A stretch of 64,000 bases of DNA from Actinostola sp. cb2023 (GCA_033675265.1 JAUJYZ010000077.1:373528-437527); one strand, 5' to 3'. Counted from the first letter of the stretch, positions 1 to 15,560 are shown. Made by a program: numbers and translations. The notes: a model not told the origin generated them from the sequence alone.

Positions 1-3000
1 ACAATGCGCAATGAAACTATAATTGACGACACAAATAATCGCAAATTGAATAAATTATCGTTTTGTCGATGCGCAATAAAACTATAATTGACGACAGAAT
101 TAATCGCAAATTGAATAAACTATCGTTTTGTCGACAACACAATGCGCAATGAAACTATAATTGACGACAGAATTAATCGCAAATTGAATAAATTATCGTT
201 TTGTTGACAACACAATGCGCAATGAAACTATAATTGACGACAGAATTAATCGCAATTTGAATAAATTATCGTTTTGTCGATGCGCAATGAAACTATAATT
301 GACGACAGAATTAATCGCAAATTGAATAAATTATCGTTTTGTTGACAACACAATGCGCAATGAAACTATAATTGACGACACAAATAATCGCAAATTGAAT
401 AAATTATCGTTTTGTCGACAACACAATGCGCAATGAAACTATAATTGACGACACAAATAATCGCAAATTGAATAAATTATCGTTTTGTCGATGCGCAATA
501 AAACTATAATTGACGACAGAATTAATCGCAAACTGAATAAACTATCGTTTTGTCGACAACACAATGCGCAATGAAACTATAATTGACGACACAAACAATC
601 GCAAATTGAATAAATTATCGTTTTGTCGACAACACAATGCGCAATGAAACTATAATTGACGACACAAATAATCGCAAATTGAATAAATTATCGTTTTGTC
701 GACAACACAATGCGCAATGAAACTATAATTGACGACACAAACAATCGCAAACTGAATAAATGATCGTTTTGTCGACAACACAATGCGCAATGAAACTATA
801 ATTGACGATACAAACAATCAAAAATTGAATGAATAAATGATCGTTTTTTGTCGACAACACAATGCGCAATGAAACTATAATTGACGACACAAACAATCAC
901 AAATTGAATAAATGATCGTTTTGTGACAACACAATGCGCAATGAAACTATAATTGACGACAGAATTAATCGCAATTTGAATAAATTATCGTTTTTTGTCG
1001 ATGCGCAATGAAACTATAATTGACGACAGAATTAATCGCAAATTGAATAAATTATTGTTTTGTTGACAACACAATGCGCAATGAAACTATAATTGACGAC
1101 ACAAATAATCGCAAATTGAATAAATTATCGTTTTGTCGACAAACACAATGCGCAATGAAACTATAATTGACGATACAAACAATCACAAACTGAATAATGA
1201 TCGTTTTGTCGACAACACAATGCGCAATGAAACTATAATTGACGATACAAACAATCACAAACTGAATAAATGATCGTTTTGTCGACAACACAATGCGCAA
1301 TGAAACTATAATTGACGACACAAATAATCGCAAATTGAATAAATTATCGTTTTGTTGACAACACAATGCGCAATGAAACTATAATTGACGACACAAATAA
1401 TCGCAAATTGAATAAATTATCGTTTTGTCGACAACACAATGCGCAATGAAACTATAATTGACGACACAAATAATCGCAAATTGAATAAATTATCGTTTTG
1501 TCGATGCGCAATAAAACTATAATTGACGACAGAATTAATCGCAAATTGAATAAACTATCGTTTTTTGTCGACAACACAATGCGCAATGAAACTATAATTG
1601 ACGACAGAATTAATCGCAAATTGAATAAACTATCGTTTTGTCGACAACACAATGCGCAATGAAACTATAATTGACGACAGAATTAATCGCAATTTGAATA
1701 AATTATCGTTTTGTCGATGCGCAATGAAACTATAATTGACGACAGAATTAATCGCAAATTGAATAAATTATCGTTTTGTTGACAACACAATGCGCAATGA
1801 AACTATAATTGACGACACAAATAATCGCAAATTGAATAAATTATCGTTTTGTCGACAACACAATGCGCAATGAAACTATAATTGACGACACAAATAATCG
1901 CAAATTGAATAAATTATCGTTTTTTGTCGATGCGCAATAAAACTATAATTGACGACAGAATTAATCGCAAATTGAATAAACTATCGTTTTGTCGACAACA
2001 CAATGCGCAATGAAACTATAATTGACGACAGAATTAATCGCAAATTGAATAAACTATCGTTTTGTCGACAACACAATGCGCAATGAAACTATAATTGACG
2101 ACAGAATTAATCGCAATTTGAATAAATTATCGTTTTGTCGATGCGCAATGAAACTATAATTGACGACAGAATTAATCGCAAATTGAATAAATTATTGTTT
2201 TGTTGACAACACAATGCGAAATGAAACTATAATTGACGACACAAATAATCGCAAATTGAATAAATTATCGTTTTGTCGAAAACACAATGCGCAATGAAAC
2301 TATAATTGACGATACAAACAATCACAAACTGAATAATGATCGTTTTGTCGACAACACAATGCGCAATGAAACTATAATTGACGATACAAACAATCACAAA
2401 CTGAATAAATGATCGTTTTTTGTCGACAACACAATGCGCAATGAAACTATAATTGACGACACAAATAATCGCAAATTGAATAAATTATCGTTTTGTTGAC
2501 AACACAATGCGCAATGAAACTATAATTGACGACACAAATAATCGCAAATTGAATAAATTATCGTTTTGTCGACAACACAATGCGCAATGAAACTATAATT
2601 GACGACACAAATAATCGCAAATTGAATAAATTATCGTTTTGTCGATGCGCAATAAAACTATAATTGACGACAGAATTAATCGCAAATTGAATAAACTATC
2701 GTTTTGTCGACAACACAATGCGCAATGAAACTATAATTGACGACAGAATTAATCGCAAATTGAATAAATTATCGTTTTGTTGACAACACACAACACAATG
2801 CGCAATGAAACTATAATTGACGACAGAATTAATCGCAATTTGAATAAATTATCGTTTTGTCGATGCGCAATGAAACTATAATTGACGACAGAATTAATCG
2901 CAAATTGAATAAATTATCGTTTTGTTGACAACACAATGCGCAATGAAACTATAATTGACGACACAAATAATCGCAAATGAATAAATAAATTATCGTTTTG

Positions 3001-6000
3001 TCGATGCACAATAAAAAATAATAATTGACGACAGAATTAATCGCAAATTGAATAAACTATCGTTTTGTCGACAACACAATGCGCAATGAAACTATAATTG
3101 ACGACAGAATTAATCGCAAATTGAATAAACTATCGTTTTGTCGACAACACAATGCGCAATGAAACTATAATTGACGACAGAATTAATCGCAATTTGAATA
3201 AATTATCGTTTTGTCGATGCGCAATGAAACTATAATTGACGACAGAATTAATCGCAAATTGAATAAATTATTGTTTTGTTGACAACACAATGCGAAATGA
3301 AACTATAATTGACGACACAAATAATCGCAAATTGAATAAATTATCGTTTTGTCGAAAACACAATGCGCAATGAAACTATAATTGACGATACAAACAATCA
3401 CAAACTGAATAATGATCGTTTTGTCGACAACACAATGCGCAATGAAACTATAATTGACGATACAAACAATCACAAACTGAATAAATGATCGTTTTGTCGA
3501 CAACACAATGCGCAATGAAACTATAATTGACGACAGAAATAATCGCAAATTGAATAAATTATCGTTTTGTGGACAACACAATGCGCAATGAAACTATAAT
3601 TGACGACACAAATAATCGCAAATTGAATAAATTATCGTTTTGTCGACAACACAATGCGCAATGAAACTATAATTGACGACACAAATAATCGCAAATTGAA
3701 TAAATTATCGTTTTGTCGATGCGCAATAAAACTATAATTGACGACAGAATTAATCGCAAATTGAATAAACTATCGTTTTGTCGACAACACAATGCGCAAT
3801 GAAACTATAATTGACGACAGAATTAATCGCAAATTGAATAAATTATCGTTTTGTTGACAACACAATGCGCAATGAAACTATAATTGACGACAGAATTAAT
3901 CGCAAATTGAATAAACTATCGTTTTGTCGACAACACAATGCGCAATGAAACTATAATTGACGACAGAATTAATCGCAATTTGAATAAATTATCGTTTTGT
4001 CGATGCGCAATGAAACTATAATTGACGACAGAATTAATCGCAAATTGAATAAATTATTGTTTTGTTGACAACACAATGCGCAATGAAACTATAATTGACG
4101 ACACAAATAATCGCAAATTGAATAAATTATCGTTTTGTCGACAACACAATGCGCAATGAAACTATAATTGACGATACAAACAATCACAAACTGAATAATG
4201 ATCGTTTTGTCGACAACACAATGCGCAATGAAACTATAATTGACGATACAAACAATCACAAACTGAATAAAATGATCGTTTGTCGACAACACAATGCGCA
4301 ATGAAACTATAATTGACGACACAAATAATCGCAAATTGAATAAATTATCGTTTTGTCGACAACACAATGCGCAATGAAACTATAATTGACGACACAAATA
4401 ATCGCAAATTGATGAAACTATATCGTTTTGAATAAATTATCGTTTTGTTGACAACACAATGCGCAATGAAACTATAATTGACGACACAAATAATCGCAAA
4501 TTGAATAAATTATCGTTTTGTCGACAACACAATGCGCAATGAAACTATAATTGACGACACAAATAATCGCAAATTGAATAAATTATCGTTTTGTCGATGC
4601 GCAATAAAACTATAATTGACGACAGAATTAATCGCAAATTGAATAAACTATCGTTTTGTCGACAACACAATGCGCAATGAAACTATAATTGACGACAGAA
4701 TTAATCGCAAATTGAATAAACTATCGTTTTGTCGACAACACAATGCGCAATGAAACTATAATTGACGACGACAGAATTAATCGCAATTTGAATAAATTAT
4801 CGTTTTGTCGATGCGCAATGAAACTATAATTGACGACAGAATTAATCGCAAATTGAATAAATTATCGTTTTGTTGACAACACAATGCGCAATGAAACTAT
4901 AATTGACGACACAAATAATCGCAAATTGAATAAATTATCGTTTTGTCGACAACACAATGCGCAATGAAACTATAATTGACGACACAAATAATCGCAAATT
5001 GAATAAATTATCGTTTTGTCGATGCGCAATAAAACTATAATTGACGACAGAATTAATCGCAAATTGAATAAACTATCGTTTTGTCGACAACACAATGCGC
5101 AATGAAACTATAATTGACGACAGAATTAATCGCAAATTGAATAAACTATCGTTTTGTCGACAACACAATGCGCAATGAAACTATAATTGACGACAGAATT
5201 AATCGCAATTTGAATAAATTATCGTTTTGTCGATGCGCAATGAAACTATAATTGACGACAGAATTAATCGCAAATTGAATAAATTATTGTTTTGTTGACA
5301 ACACAATGCGAAATGAAACTATAATTGACGACACAAATAATCGCAAATTGAATAAATTATCGTTTTGTCGAAAACACAATGCGCAATGAAACTATAATTG
5401 ACGATACAAACAATCACAAACTGAATAATGATCGTTTTGTCGACAACACAATGCGCAATGAAACTATAATTGACGATACAAACAATCACAAACTGAATAA
5501 ATGATCGTTTTTTGTCGACAACACAATGCGCAATGAAACTATAATTGACGACACAAATAATCGCAAATTGAATAAATTATCGTTTTGTTGACAACACAAT
5601 GCGCAATGAAACTATAATTGACGACACAAATAATCGCAAATTGAATAAATTATCGTTTTGTCGACAACACAATGCGCAATGAAACTATAATTGACGACAC
5701 AAATAATCGCAAATTGAATAAATTATCGTTTTGTCGATGCGCAATAAAACTATAATTGACGACAGAATTAATCGCAAATTGAATAAACTATCGTTTTGTC
5801 GACAACACAATGCGCAATGAAACTATAATTGACGACAGAATTAATCGCAAATTGAATAAATTATCGTTTTGTTGACAACACAATGCGCAATGAAACTATA
5901 ATTGACGACAGAATTAATCGCAATTTGAATAAATTATCGTTTTGTCGACAACACAATGCGCAATGAAACTATAATTGACGACAGAATTAATCGCAAATTG

Positions 6001-9000
6001 AAATAAATTATCGTTTTGTTGACAACACAATGCGCAATGAAACTATAATTGACGACACAAATAATCGCAAATTGAATAAATTATCGTTTTGTCGACAACA
6101 CAATGCGCAATGAAACTATAATTGACGACACAAATAATCGCAAATTGAATAAATTATCGTTTTGTCGATGCGCAATAAAACTATAATTGACGACAGAAAT
6201 AATCGCAAATTGAATAAACTATCGTTTTGTCGACAACACAATGCGCAATGAAACTATAATTGACGACAGAATTAATCGCAAATTGAATAAACTATCGTTT
6301 TGTCGACAACACAATGCGCAATGAAACTATAATTGACGACAGAATTAATCGCAATTTGAATAAATTATCGTTTTGTCGATGCGCAATGAAACTATAATTG
6401 ACGACAGAATTAATCGCAATTTGAATAAATTATCGTTTTGTCGATGCGCAATGAAACTATAATTGACGACAGAATTAATCGCAAATTGAATAAATTATCG
6501 TTTTGTTGACAACACAATGCGCAATGAAACTATAATTGACGACACAAATAATCGCAAATTGAATAAATTATCGTTTTGTCGACAACACAATGCGCAATGA
6601 AACTATAATTGACGACACAAATAATCGCAAATTGAATAAATTATCGTTTTGTCGATGCGCAATAAAACTATAATTGACGACAGAATTAATCGCAAATTGA
6701 ATAAACTATCGTTTTGTCGACAACACAATGCGCAATGAAACTATAATTGACGACAGAATTAATCGCAAATTGAATAAAACTATCGTTTTTGTCGACAACA
6801 CAATGCGCAATGAAACTATAATTGACGACAGAATTAATCGCAATTTGAATAAATTATCGTTTTGTCGATGCGCAATGAAACTATAATTGACGACAGAATT
6901 AATCGCAAATTGAATAAATTATTGTTTTGTTGACAACACAATGCGAAATGAAACTATAATTGACGACACAAATAATCGCAAATTGAATAAATTATCGTTT
7001 TGTCGACAACACAATGCGCAATGAAACTATAATTGACGATACAAACAATCACAAACTGAATATTGATCGTTTTGTCGACAACACAATGCGCAATGAAACT
7101 ATAATTGACGATACAAACAATCACAAAACTGAATAAATGATCGTTTTGTCGACAACACAATGCGCAATAAAACTATAATTGACGACAGAAATAATCGCAA
7201 ATTGAATAAATTATCGTTTTGTGGACAACACAATGCGCAATGAAAAACTATAATTGACGACACAAATAATCGCAAATTGAATAAATTATCGTTTTGTCGA
7301 CAACACAATGCGCAATGAAACTATAATTGACGACACAAATAATCGCAAATTGAATAAATTATCGTTTTGTCGATGCGCAATAAAACTATAATTGACGACA
7401 GAATTAATCGCAAATTGAATAAACTATCGTTTTGTCGACAACACAATGCGCAATGAAACTATAATTGACGACAGAATTAATCGCAAATTGAATAAATTAT
7501 CGTTTTGTTGACAACACAATGCGCAATGAAACTATAATTGACGACAGAATTAATCGCAAATTGAATAAACTATCGTTTTGTCGACAACACAATGCGCAAT
7601 GAAACTATAATTGACGACAGAATTAATCGCAAATTGAATAAATTATCGTTTTGTTGACAACACAATGCGCAATGAAACTATAATTGACGACAGAATTAAT
7701 CGCAAATTGAATAAATTATTGTTTTGTTGACAACACAATGCGCAAATGAAACTATAATTGACGACAGAAATAAATCGCAAATTGAATAAATTATCGTTTT
7801 GTTGACAACACAATGCGCAATGAAACTATAATTGACGACAGAATTAATCGCAAATTGAATAAACTATCGTTTTGTCGACAACACAATGCGCAATGAAACT
7901 ATAATTGACGATACAAACAATCACAAACTGAATAATGATCGTTTTGTCGACAACACAATGCGCAATGAAACTATAATTGACGATACAAACAATCACAAAC
8001 TGAATAAATGATCGTTTTGTCGACAACACAATGCGCAATGAAACTATAATTGACGACAGAAATAATCGCAAATTGAATAAATTATCGTTTTGTGGACAAC
8101 ACAATGCGCAATGAAACTATAATTGACGACACAAATAATCGCAAATTGAATAAATTATCGTTTTGTCGACAACACAATGCGCAATGAAACTATAATTGAC
8201 GACACAAATAATCGCAAATTGAATAAATTATCGTTTTGTCGATGCGCAATAAAACTATAATTGACGACAGAATTAATCGCAAATTGAATAAACTATCGTT
8301 TTGTCGACAACACAATGCGCAATGAAACTATAATTGACGACAGAATTAATCGCAAATTGAATAAACTATCGTTTTGTCGACAACACAATGCGCAATGAAA
8401 CTATAATTGACGACAGAATTAATCGCAATTTGAATAAATTATCGTTTTGTCGATGCGCAATGAAACTATAATTGACGACAGAATTAATCGCAAATTGAAT
8501 AAATTATTGTTTTGTTGACAACACAATGCGAAATGAAACTATAATTGACGACACAAATAATCGCAAATTGAATAAATTATCGTTTTGTCGAAAACACAAT
8601 GCGCAATGAAACTATAATTGACGATACAAACAATCACAAACTGAATAATGATCGTTTTTTTGTCGACAACACAATGCGCAAATGAAACTATAATTGACGA
8701 TACAAACAATCACAAACTGAATAAATGATCGTTTTGTCGACAACACAATGCGCAATGAAACTATAATTGACGACACAAATAATCGCAAATTGAATAAATT
8801 ATCGTTTTGTTGACAACACAATGCGCAATGAAACTATAATTGACGACACAAATAATCGCAAATTGAATAAATTATCGTTTTGTCGACAACACAATGCGCA
8901 ATGAAACTATAATTGACGACACAAATAATCGCAAATTGAATAAATTATCGTTTTGTCGATGCGCAATAAAACTATAATTGACGACAGAATTAATCGCAAA

Positions 9001-12000
9001 TTGAATAAACTATCGTTTTGTCGACAACACAATGCGCAATGAAACTATAATTGACGACAGAATTAATCGCAAATTGAATAAATTATCGTTTTGTTGACAA
9101 CACAATGCGCAATGAAACTATAATTGACGACAGAATTAATCGCAATTTGAATAAATTATCGTTTTGTCGATGCGCAATGAAACTATAATTGACGACAGAA
9201 TTAATCGCAAATTGAATAAATTATCGTTTTGTTGACAACACAATGCGCAATGAAACTATAATTGACGACACAAATAATCGCAAATTGAATAAATTATCGT
9301 TTTGTCGACAACACAATGCGCAATGAAACTATAATTGACGACACAAATAATCGCAAATTGAATAAATTATCGTTTTTTTTGTCGATGCGCAATAAAACTA
9401 TAATTGACGACAGAATTAATCGCAAATTGAATAAACTATCGTTTTGTCGACAACACAATGCGCAATGAAACTATAATTGACGACAGAATTAATCGCAAAT
9501 TGAATAAACTATCGTTTTGTCGACAACACAATGCGCAATGAAACTATAATTGACGACAGAATTAATCGCAATTTGAATAAATTATCGTTTTGTCGATGCG
9601 CAATGAAACTATAATTGACGACAGAATTAATCGCAATTTGAAATAAATTATCGTTTTGTCGATGCGCAATGAAACTATAATTGACGACAGAATTAATCGC
9701 AAATTGAATAAATTATCGTTTTGTTGGACAACACAATGCGCAATGAAACTATAATTGACGACACAAATAATCGCAAATTGAATAAATTATCGTTTTGTCG
9801 ACAACACAATGCGCAATGAAACTATAATTGACGACACAAATAATCGCAAATTGAATAAATTATCGTTTTGTCGATGCGCAATAAAACTATAATTGACGAC
9901 AGAATTAATCGCAAATTGAATAAACTATCGTTTTGTCGACAACACAATGCGCAATGAAACTATAATTGACGACAGAATTAATCGCAAATTGAATAAACTA
10001 TCGTTTTGTCGACAACACAATGCGCAATGAAACTATAATTGACGACAGAATTAATCGCAATTTGAATAAATTATCGTTTTTTGTCGATGCGCAATGAAAC
10101 TATAATTGACGACAGAATTAATCGCAAATTGAATAAATTATTGTTTTGTTGACAACACAATGCGAAATGAAACTATAATTGACGACACAAATAATCGCAA
10201 ATTGAATAAATTATCGTTTTGTCGGACAACAACACAATGCGCAATGAAACTATAATTGACGATACAAACAATCACAAACTGAATAATGATCGTTTTGTCG
10301 ACAACACAATGCGCAATGAAACTATAATTGACGATACAAACAATCACAAACTGAATAAATGATCGTTTTGTCGACAACACAATGCGCAATAAAACTATAA
10401 TTGACGACAGAAATAATCGCAAATTGAATAAATTATCGTTTTTTTGTGGACAACACAATGCGCAATGAAACTATAATTGACGACACAAATAATCGCAAAT
10501 TGAATAAATTATCGTTTTGTCGACAACACAATGCGCAATGAAACTATAATTGACGACACAAATAATCGCAAATTGAATAAATTATCGTTTTGTCGATGCG
10601 CAATAAAACTATAATTGACGACAGAATTAATCGCAAATTGAATAAACTATCGTTTTGTCGACAACACAATGCGCAATGAAACTATAATTGACGACAGAAT
10701 TAATCGCAAATTGAATAAATTATCGTTTGTGTTGACAACACAATGCGCAATGAAACTATAATTGACGACAGAATTAATCGCAAATTGAATAAACTATCGT
10801 TTTGTCGACAACACAATGCGCAATGAAACTATAATTGACGACAGAATTAATCGCAATTTGAATAAATTATCGTTTTGTCAATGCGCAATGAAACTATAAT
10901 TGACGACAGAATTAATCGCAAATTGAATAAATTATTGTTTTGTTGACAACACAATGCGCAATGAAACTATAATTGACGACAGAATTAATCGCAAATTGAA
11001 TAAATTATCGTTTTGTTGACAACACAATGCGCAATGAAACTATAATTGACGACAGAATTAATCGCAAATTGAATAAACTATCGTTTTGTCGACAACACAA
11101 TGCGCAATGAAACTATAATTGACGATACAAACAATCACAAACTGAATAATGATCGTTTTGTCGACAACACAATGCGCAATGAAACTATAATTGACGATAC
11201 AAACAATCACAAACTGAATAATGATCGTTTTGTCGACAACACAATGCGCAATGAAACTATAATTGACGACAGAATTAATCGCAAATTGAATAAATTATCG
11301 TTTTGTTGACAACACAATGCGCAATGAAACTATAATTGACGACACAAATAATCGCAAATTGAATAAATTATCGTTTTGTCGACAACACAATGCGCAATGA
11401 AACTATAATTGACGACACAAATAATCGCAAATTGAATAAATTATCGTTTTGTCGATGCGCAATAAAACTATAATTGACGACAGAATTAATCGCAAATTGA
11501 ATAAACTATCGTTTTGTCGACAACACAATGCGCAATGAAACTATAATTGACGACAGAATTAATCGCAAATTGAATAAATTATCGTTTTGTTGACAACACA
11601 ATGCGCAATGAAACTATAATTGACGACAGAATTAATCGCAAATTGAATAAACTATCGTTTTGTCGACAACACAATGCGCAATGAAACTATAATTGACGAC
11701 AGAATTAATCGCAAATTGAATAAATTATCGTTTTGTTGACAACACAATGCGCAATGAAACTATAATTGACGACAGAATTAATCGCAAATTGAATAAATTA
11801 TTGTTTTGTTGACAACACAATGCGCAATGAAACTATAATTGACGACAGAATTAATCGCAAATTGAATAAACTATCGTTTTGTCGACAACACAATGCGCAA
11901 TGAAACTATAATTGACGACAGAATTAATCGCAAATTGAATAAATTATCGTTTTGTCGATGCGCAATGAAACTATATAATTGACTACAGAATTAATCGCAA

Positions 12001-12397
12001 ATTGAATAAATTATTGTTTTGTTGACAACACAATGCGCAATGAAACTATAATTGACGACAGAATTAATCGCAAATTGAATAAACTATCGTTTTGTCGACA
12101 ACACAATGCGCAATGAAACTATAATTGACGACAGAATTAATCGCAAATTGAATAAATTATCGTTTTTTCGATGCGCAATGAAACTATAATTGACGACACA
12201 AATAATCACAAATTGAATAAATTATCGTTTTCTCGACAACACAATGCGCAATGAAACTATAATTGACGACACAAACAATCACAAACTGAATAAATTATCG
12301 TTTTGTGGACAACACAATGCGCAATGAAACTATAATTGACGACACAAATAATCGCAAACTGAATAAATTATCGTTTTGTGGACAACACAATGCGCAA
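1..12397. repeat. Satellite DNA array, 65/73-bp monomers
   Basis: This is a continuous head-to-tail array, cut by the left edge of the window. The full monomer is about 73 bp and contains the blocks CAACACAATGCGCAATGAAA, CTATAATTGACGAC, ATCGCAAATTGAATAAA and ATCGTTTTGTCGA. A short form of about 65 bp lacks the CAACACAA block, so GTCGA runs straight into TGCGCAATG. Variants differ in the middle (ACAGAATTAATCGC, ACACAAATAATCGC, or GATACAAACAATCACAAACTG). The last type usually comes as doublets, seen near 1160, 2300, 3380, 4165, 5395, 7030, 7900, 8620, 10260 and 11120, which shows irregular higher-order repeats of roughly 0.7-1.6 kb. The array contains well over 150 monomers. Open frames on both strands arise because the monomer has few stops; three 73-bp units return to frame. 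No gene is supported here. Whether the array is centromeric, subtelomeric or interstitial cannot be seen. Confidence 0.97.
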
Positions 12398-12590
12398 AAA
12401 AATGGCGGCTCGCAAAAATATGCTTTGCGTCCGGCAAAATCTCGCCTTGACCATTCTATACCCCCTGTATAGTCAAGCCTGCTTTATACTCCACTGTATA
12501 GTAGGACAGTCGACTTGCTTCAAGTTTTATTAAGACCCATCAGAATTTCAACTTTACTTCATATCATGCACAAGCATACCATTTTTCGAC
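12398..12590. other. Unique spacer after the satellite
   Basis: The last satellite monomer breaks off inside TGCGCAA and continues into AAAAAATGGCGGCTCGC. A short palindrome CTATACCCCCTGTATAG lies near 12,457. No coding exon or RNA gene was recognised. Confidence 0.5.
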
Positions 12591-13000
12591 ATTAAAGTGC
12601 AACTAACTCCTGATTTGAACCTTGTGTTTATGAGTTATAGAGGTTTGAAATCTCAATATGCAAATTTGATGACGTCTACCTACTAAGGAATTTTCCATAA
12701 CTTATTTAGACTTTTTCAAGAACTTATTTTTTGAAATGGGCAAAAAAGTTATAAAATCATTTATAAAGACTGTGAAAATATTCTGTAAGTTTACAAATGT
12801 CAATAATCAGCACAAGGGCGTTTTGGTATAATAAATGATTCCTTAGTAGACGTCATCAAATTTGCATATTGAGATTTCAAACCTCTATAACTCATAAACG
12901 CAAGGTTCAAATCACAAAATACTGAACCCACCAACTATTCAGCATAATTATATTGAATAGATTTTTAAAACAATCTCATAGGGGTTAGTTGCACTTTAAT
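12591..13000. mobile_element. Foldback MITE-like element (about 410 bp)
   Basis: The outer termini are perfect inverted repeats: ATTAAAGTGCAACTAACTCC on the left and its complement ending GGGGTTAGTTGCACTTTAAT on the right. Inner arms continue for about 90 bp (left around 12,625-12,695 and right around 12,838-12,905), including the complementary blocks ATATGCAAATTTGATGACG and CGTCATCAAATTTGCATAT. No transposase frame is present, so this is non-autonomous. The superfamily is not identified. Confidence 0.8.
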
Positions 13001-13270
13001 ATCAGAGCAGCGTCAAAAGATCTCAAAGGAGAAATAAGGTTTAATGTGATTGTTAGCATGCCTGCATTCCTCAGTTTAGTTGTGTTCTGCAATACCATAT
13101 ATGGACTTAATACTATACATAAAAATATTTTCCTATCTTGTTATTTCAATAAAATACAGACATTTAAAAGCCTCTTGGAGGTATAACAACACACGACTAA
13201 GTCTACACATAATATCTATCTATACACGGTACTTAGTACTGGAATTTCTACTTACAAAATCCAAAGTAGT

Positions 13271-13457
13271 ACAGTCAAACCTCTATTAAGCGGCCATCTG
13301 TTAAGTGGTCAACCTCTATTAAGCTGTCACTTTCGCTCAAATTCCTGGAAATCGTTCCCCATACTTACTCTAAAGTTGACCTCTATAAGCGGTCACCTCT
13401 ATTAAGCGGTCAGTTGGCTATGTCCCGAGGGCGACCGCTTAATAGAGGTTTGACTGT
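13271..13457. mobile_element. Foldback element with CAGTCAAACCTCT termini
   Basis: The left end ACAGTCAAACCTCTATTAAG and the right end CTTAATAGAGGTTTGACTGT are inverted repeats. The interior repeats TCTATTAAGCGGTCA-type motifs. A shorter hairpin of related sequence lies at 63,607-63,672. Confidence 0.75.
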
Positions 13458-13499
13458 AGTAAGAAAAGGCTTAACTTTTAAAAAACCTTTTGAATGCCA

Positions 13500-13880
13500 A
13501 ATCCACTTACTGTAATATAAATGGATGCTTTGCATGAAATGCATACATACATTGGCCTGGTTTCGACTGTATTGCTGGTCTGCAATCAATCCCTGGAGAT
13601 TTAAAGTACAAAGACGCAGCGGTCATGTTGGTTGTACAAACAAGAGAAGCTACTGAGAAATGCTTTGTTATCGGGAACCAACATGGCCACCATGACGTCA
13701 CATTCAAACCAGCAATGGAAGGCATTCCTAGTTGGGGGCTGGCTCTGTGCAATAACTGAGTAAGACAGTGATCTCTGATCAAATCCTAAATTCTCCTGCA
13801 TACCCTTTGAATTTCAAAGGAGAGTTCAGATTTTGATCGCAAGTCACTTGCACTGTTCTTGCACTGAGCGCTTGAATTGC
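13500..13880 (-). repeat. Dispersed repeat fragment related to 62.9-63.2 kb and 47.3 kb
   Basis: The block AACATGGCCACCATGACGTC with flanking sequence matches, in reverse orientation, the 78-bp units at 62,880-63,235. The part from about 13,740 to 13,870 (sequence around CAAGTCACTTGCACTGTTC) resembles the foldback at 47,318-47,465. Minus-strand frames here read the same peptide as the 63-kb units, as expected of a shared repeat rather than a gene. Confidence 0.6.
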
Positions 13881-14644
13881 CGTATATCATTATGACGTCA
13901 CAGCTTGTTTATGAGGGGGGATAGAATCGTGAAGAACAATAGAAATTTGAACTCTTCGCTTGATTTCAAATTGGCTAGTTTCCAGATATTATGTTCATCG
14001 ATGCTTTTCCCACAATATTTACTGTGTTTGGTGACTTTTATCGCTTTCAGACGGTCTGTAAAATACATTTATTTGGGAAATCCTTTGTGTTGTTGCTGTT
14101 TTGTCCCCCTCTCGCGACCATGATCCTTAGCGTTTAAACAATAGATTGTTTTGATGTTACGTCATAGTGATATAGGGCAATTAGAAACACCGGCAATGCA
14201 GCCTAGGACTGGTGGTTTATACAGAGGATAGCACTATCAATCACTCAATGCAATAGAACCTTGGTATCTCATCCTTGGTTATCTAGTACTCCCAATCACT
14301 TGGATTTGGACACAATGGATTTGTACCTGGCCATTGCTAACCTTATAATCCTTGTTCCTAATGCTCAAGATGACAGCGCTCTACTGTATTTAGTGCAGAT
14401 TCCATTCAACAGTGAAAAAGCTATGCCAAGTTTCAAGGTATAGCACCATAGAGCACAGCATGTGCATGTTACAACTTTTCAGTTGTACAAAAGAATGGGT
14501 CCACTACAGATAGGGCTATCCTCTCTGTGAACAACCAAAGCCTGAATGACAATAGACCATTCCCACATTCTTCTCCAATGCTCACAAACATAGCACCAGG
14601 TCAAGACTGGGGTACATAATTCCATACATTTATACTGTATATAA
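13881..14644. other. Non-repetitive stretch without a recognised gene
   Basis: Short open frames exist (for example 13,905-14,123 and 14,261-14,443), but none has a recognisable domain, convincing splice sites or family similarity. Nothing further is supported. Confidence 0.4.
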
Positions 14645-15148
14645 GACCAGACATGGCCCAGACATGGATCAGACATGGACCAGGCATGGACCAGGCATGG
14701 ACCAGACATGGACCAGACATGGACCAGACATGGACCAGGCATGGACCAGACATGGACCAGGCATGGACCAGGCATGGACCAGGCATGGCCCAGGCATGGC
14801 CCAGACATGGCCCAGACATGGCCCAGACATGGATCAGACATGAATCAGGCATGGACCAGGCATGGACCAGGCATGGACCAGGCATGGACCAGACATGAAT
14901 CAGACATGGACCAGACATGGACCAGGCATGGACCAGGCATGGACCAGACATGGATCAGACATGGACCAGGCATGGACCAGACATGGCCCAGACATGGATC
15001 AGACATGGACCAGACATGGACCAGACATGGATCAGGCATGGACCAGGCATGGACCAGACATGGACCAGACATGGATCAGGCATGGACCAGGCATGGACCA
15101 GACATGGCCCAGGCTTGGACCAGACATGAATCAGACATGGACCAGACA
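14645..15148. repeat. 11-bp minisatellite, about 45 copies
   Basis: The unit is ATGGACCAGRC with variants ATGGCCCAG, ATGGATCAG and ATGAATCAG. Because 11 is not divisible by three, every frame reads a 33-bp period and stays open on both strands, giving long artificial proteins rich in Met, Asp, Gln and Trp. There is no sign of an exon here. Confidence 0.95.
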
Positions 15149-15560
15149 AAGGTGTCCAAGAAGGGTATAGGGAGCTTAAGCAACAGGGTGACAACGTCGA
15201 GGACAACAAAAATCCAAAGTGTTTTGTCAATGATCTAATATTTTCACAAGTTATTCTTTTCCATGTTTTGGACTACGTTTTTGCGCCATCCATATCGCCC
15301 CTGTTGCTTAACCCCCCCTGACCTACTAACACTAAAAGTATTACAAACTACTTTAACCATCATATTATTTTTTGGTGTCGGATGCAGCAGCAATGGGTGT
15401 TAAAATCTTAATAATAATTAATCAATGATGTAAAATTAATTAATAACTATAGAGTTACTGATAATTAGTAGTAGTATCAATACAACCTAGCATGTTTCCT
15501 ATTTCCTGAACTGACTGGTCTGTTAGATATTATAATAATATAACAAGACATTCTATAAGT

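Noticed and set aside
1052..11309. Open frames of 60-106 residues on both strands in the satellite
   Set aside because: They repeat the monomer sequence, occur in several frames and directions, lack any domain and end wherever an indel occurs.
1..12397. Hammerhead ribozyme in the satellite monomer
   Set aside because: Satellites of some animals carry hammerheads, so this was looked for. The monomer has GAAAC but no CUGANGA box on either strand.
14479..15238. Long frames rich in Met-Asp-Gln-Trp or Pro-Cys-Leu
   Set aside because: They are the six-frame reading of an 11-bp tandem repeat; both strands are open and there is no splice or start context.
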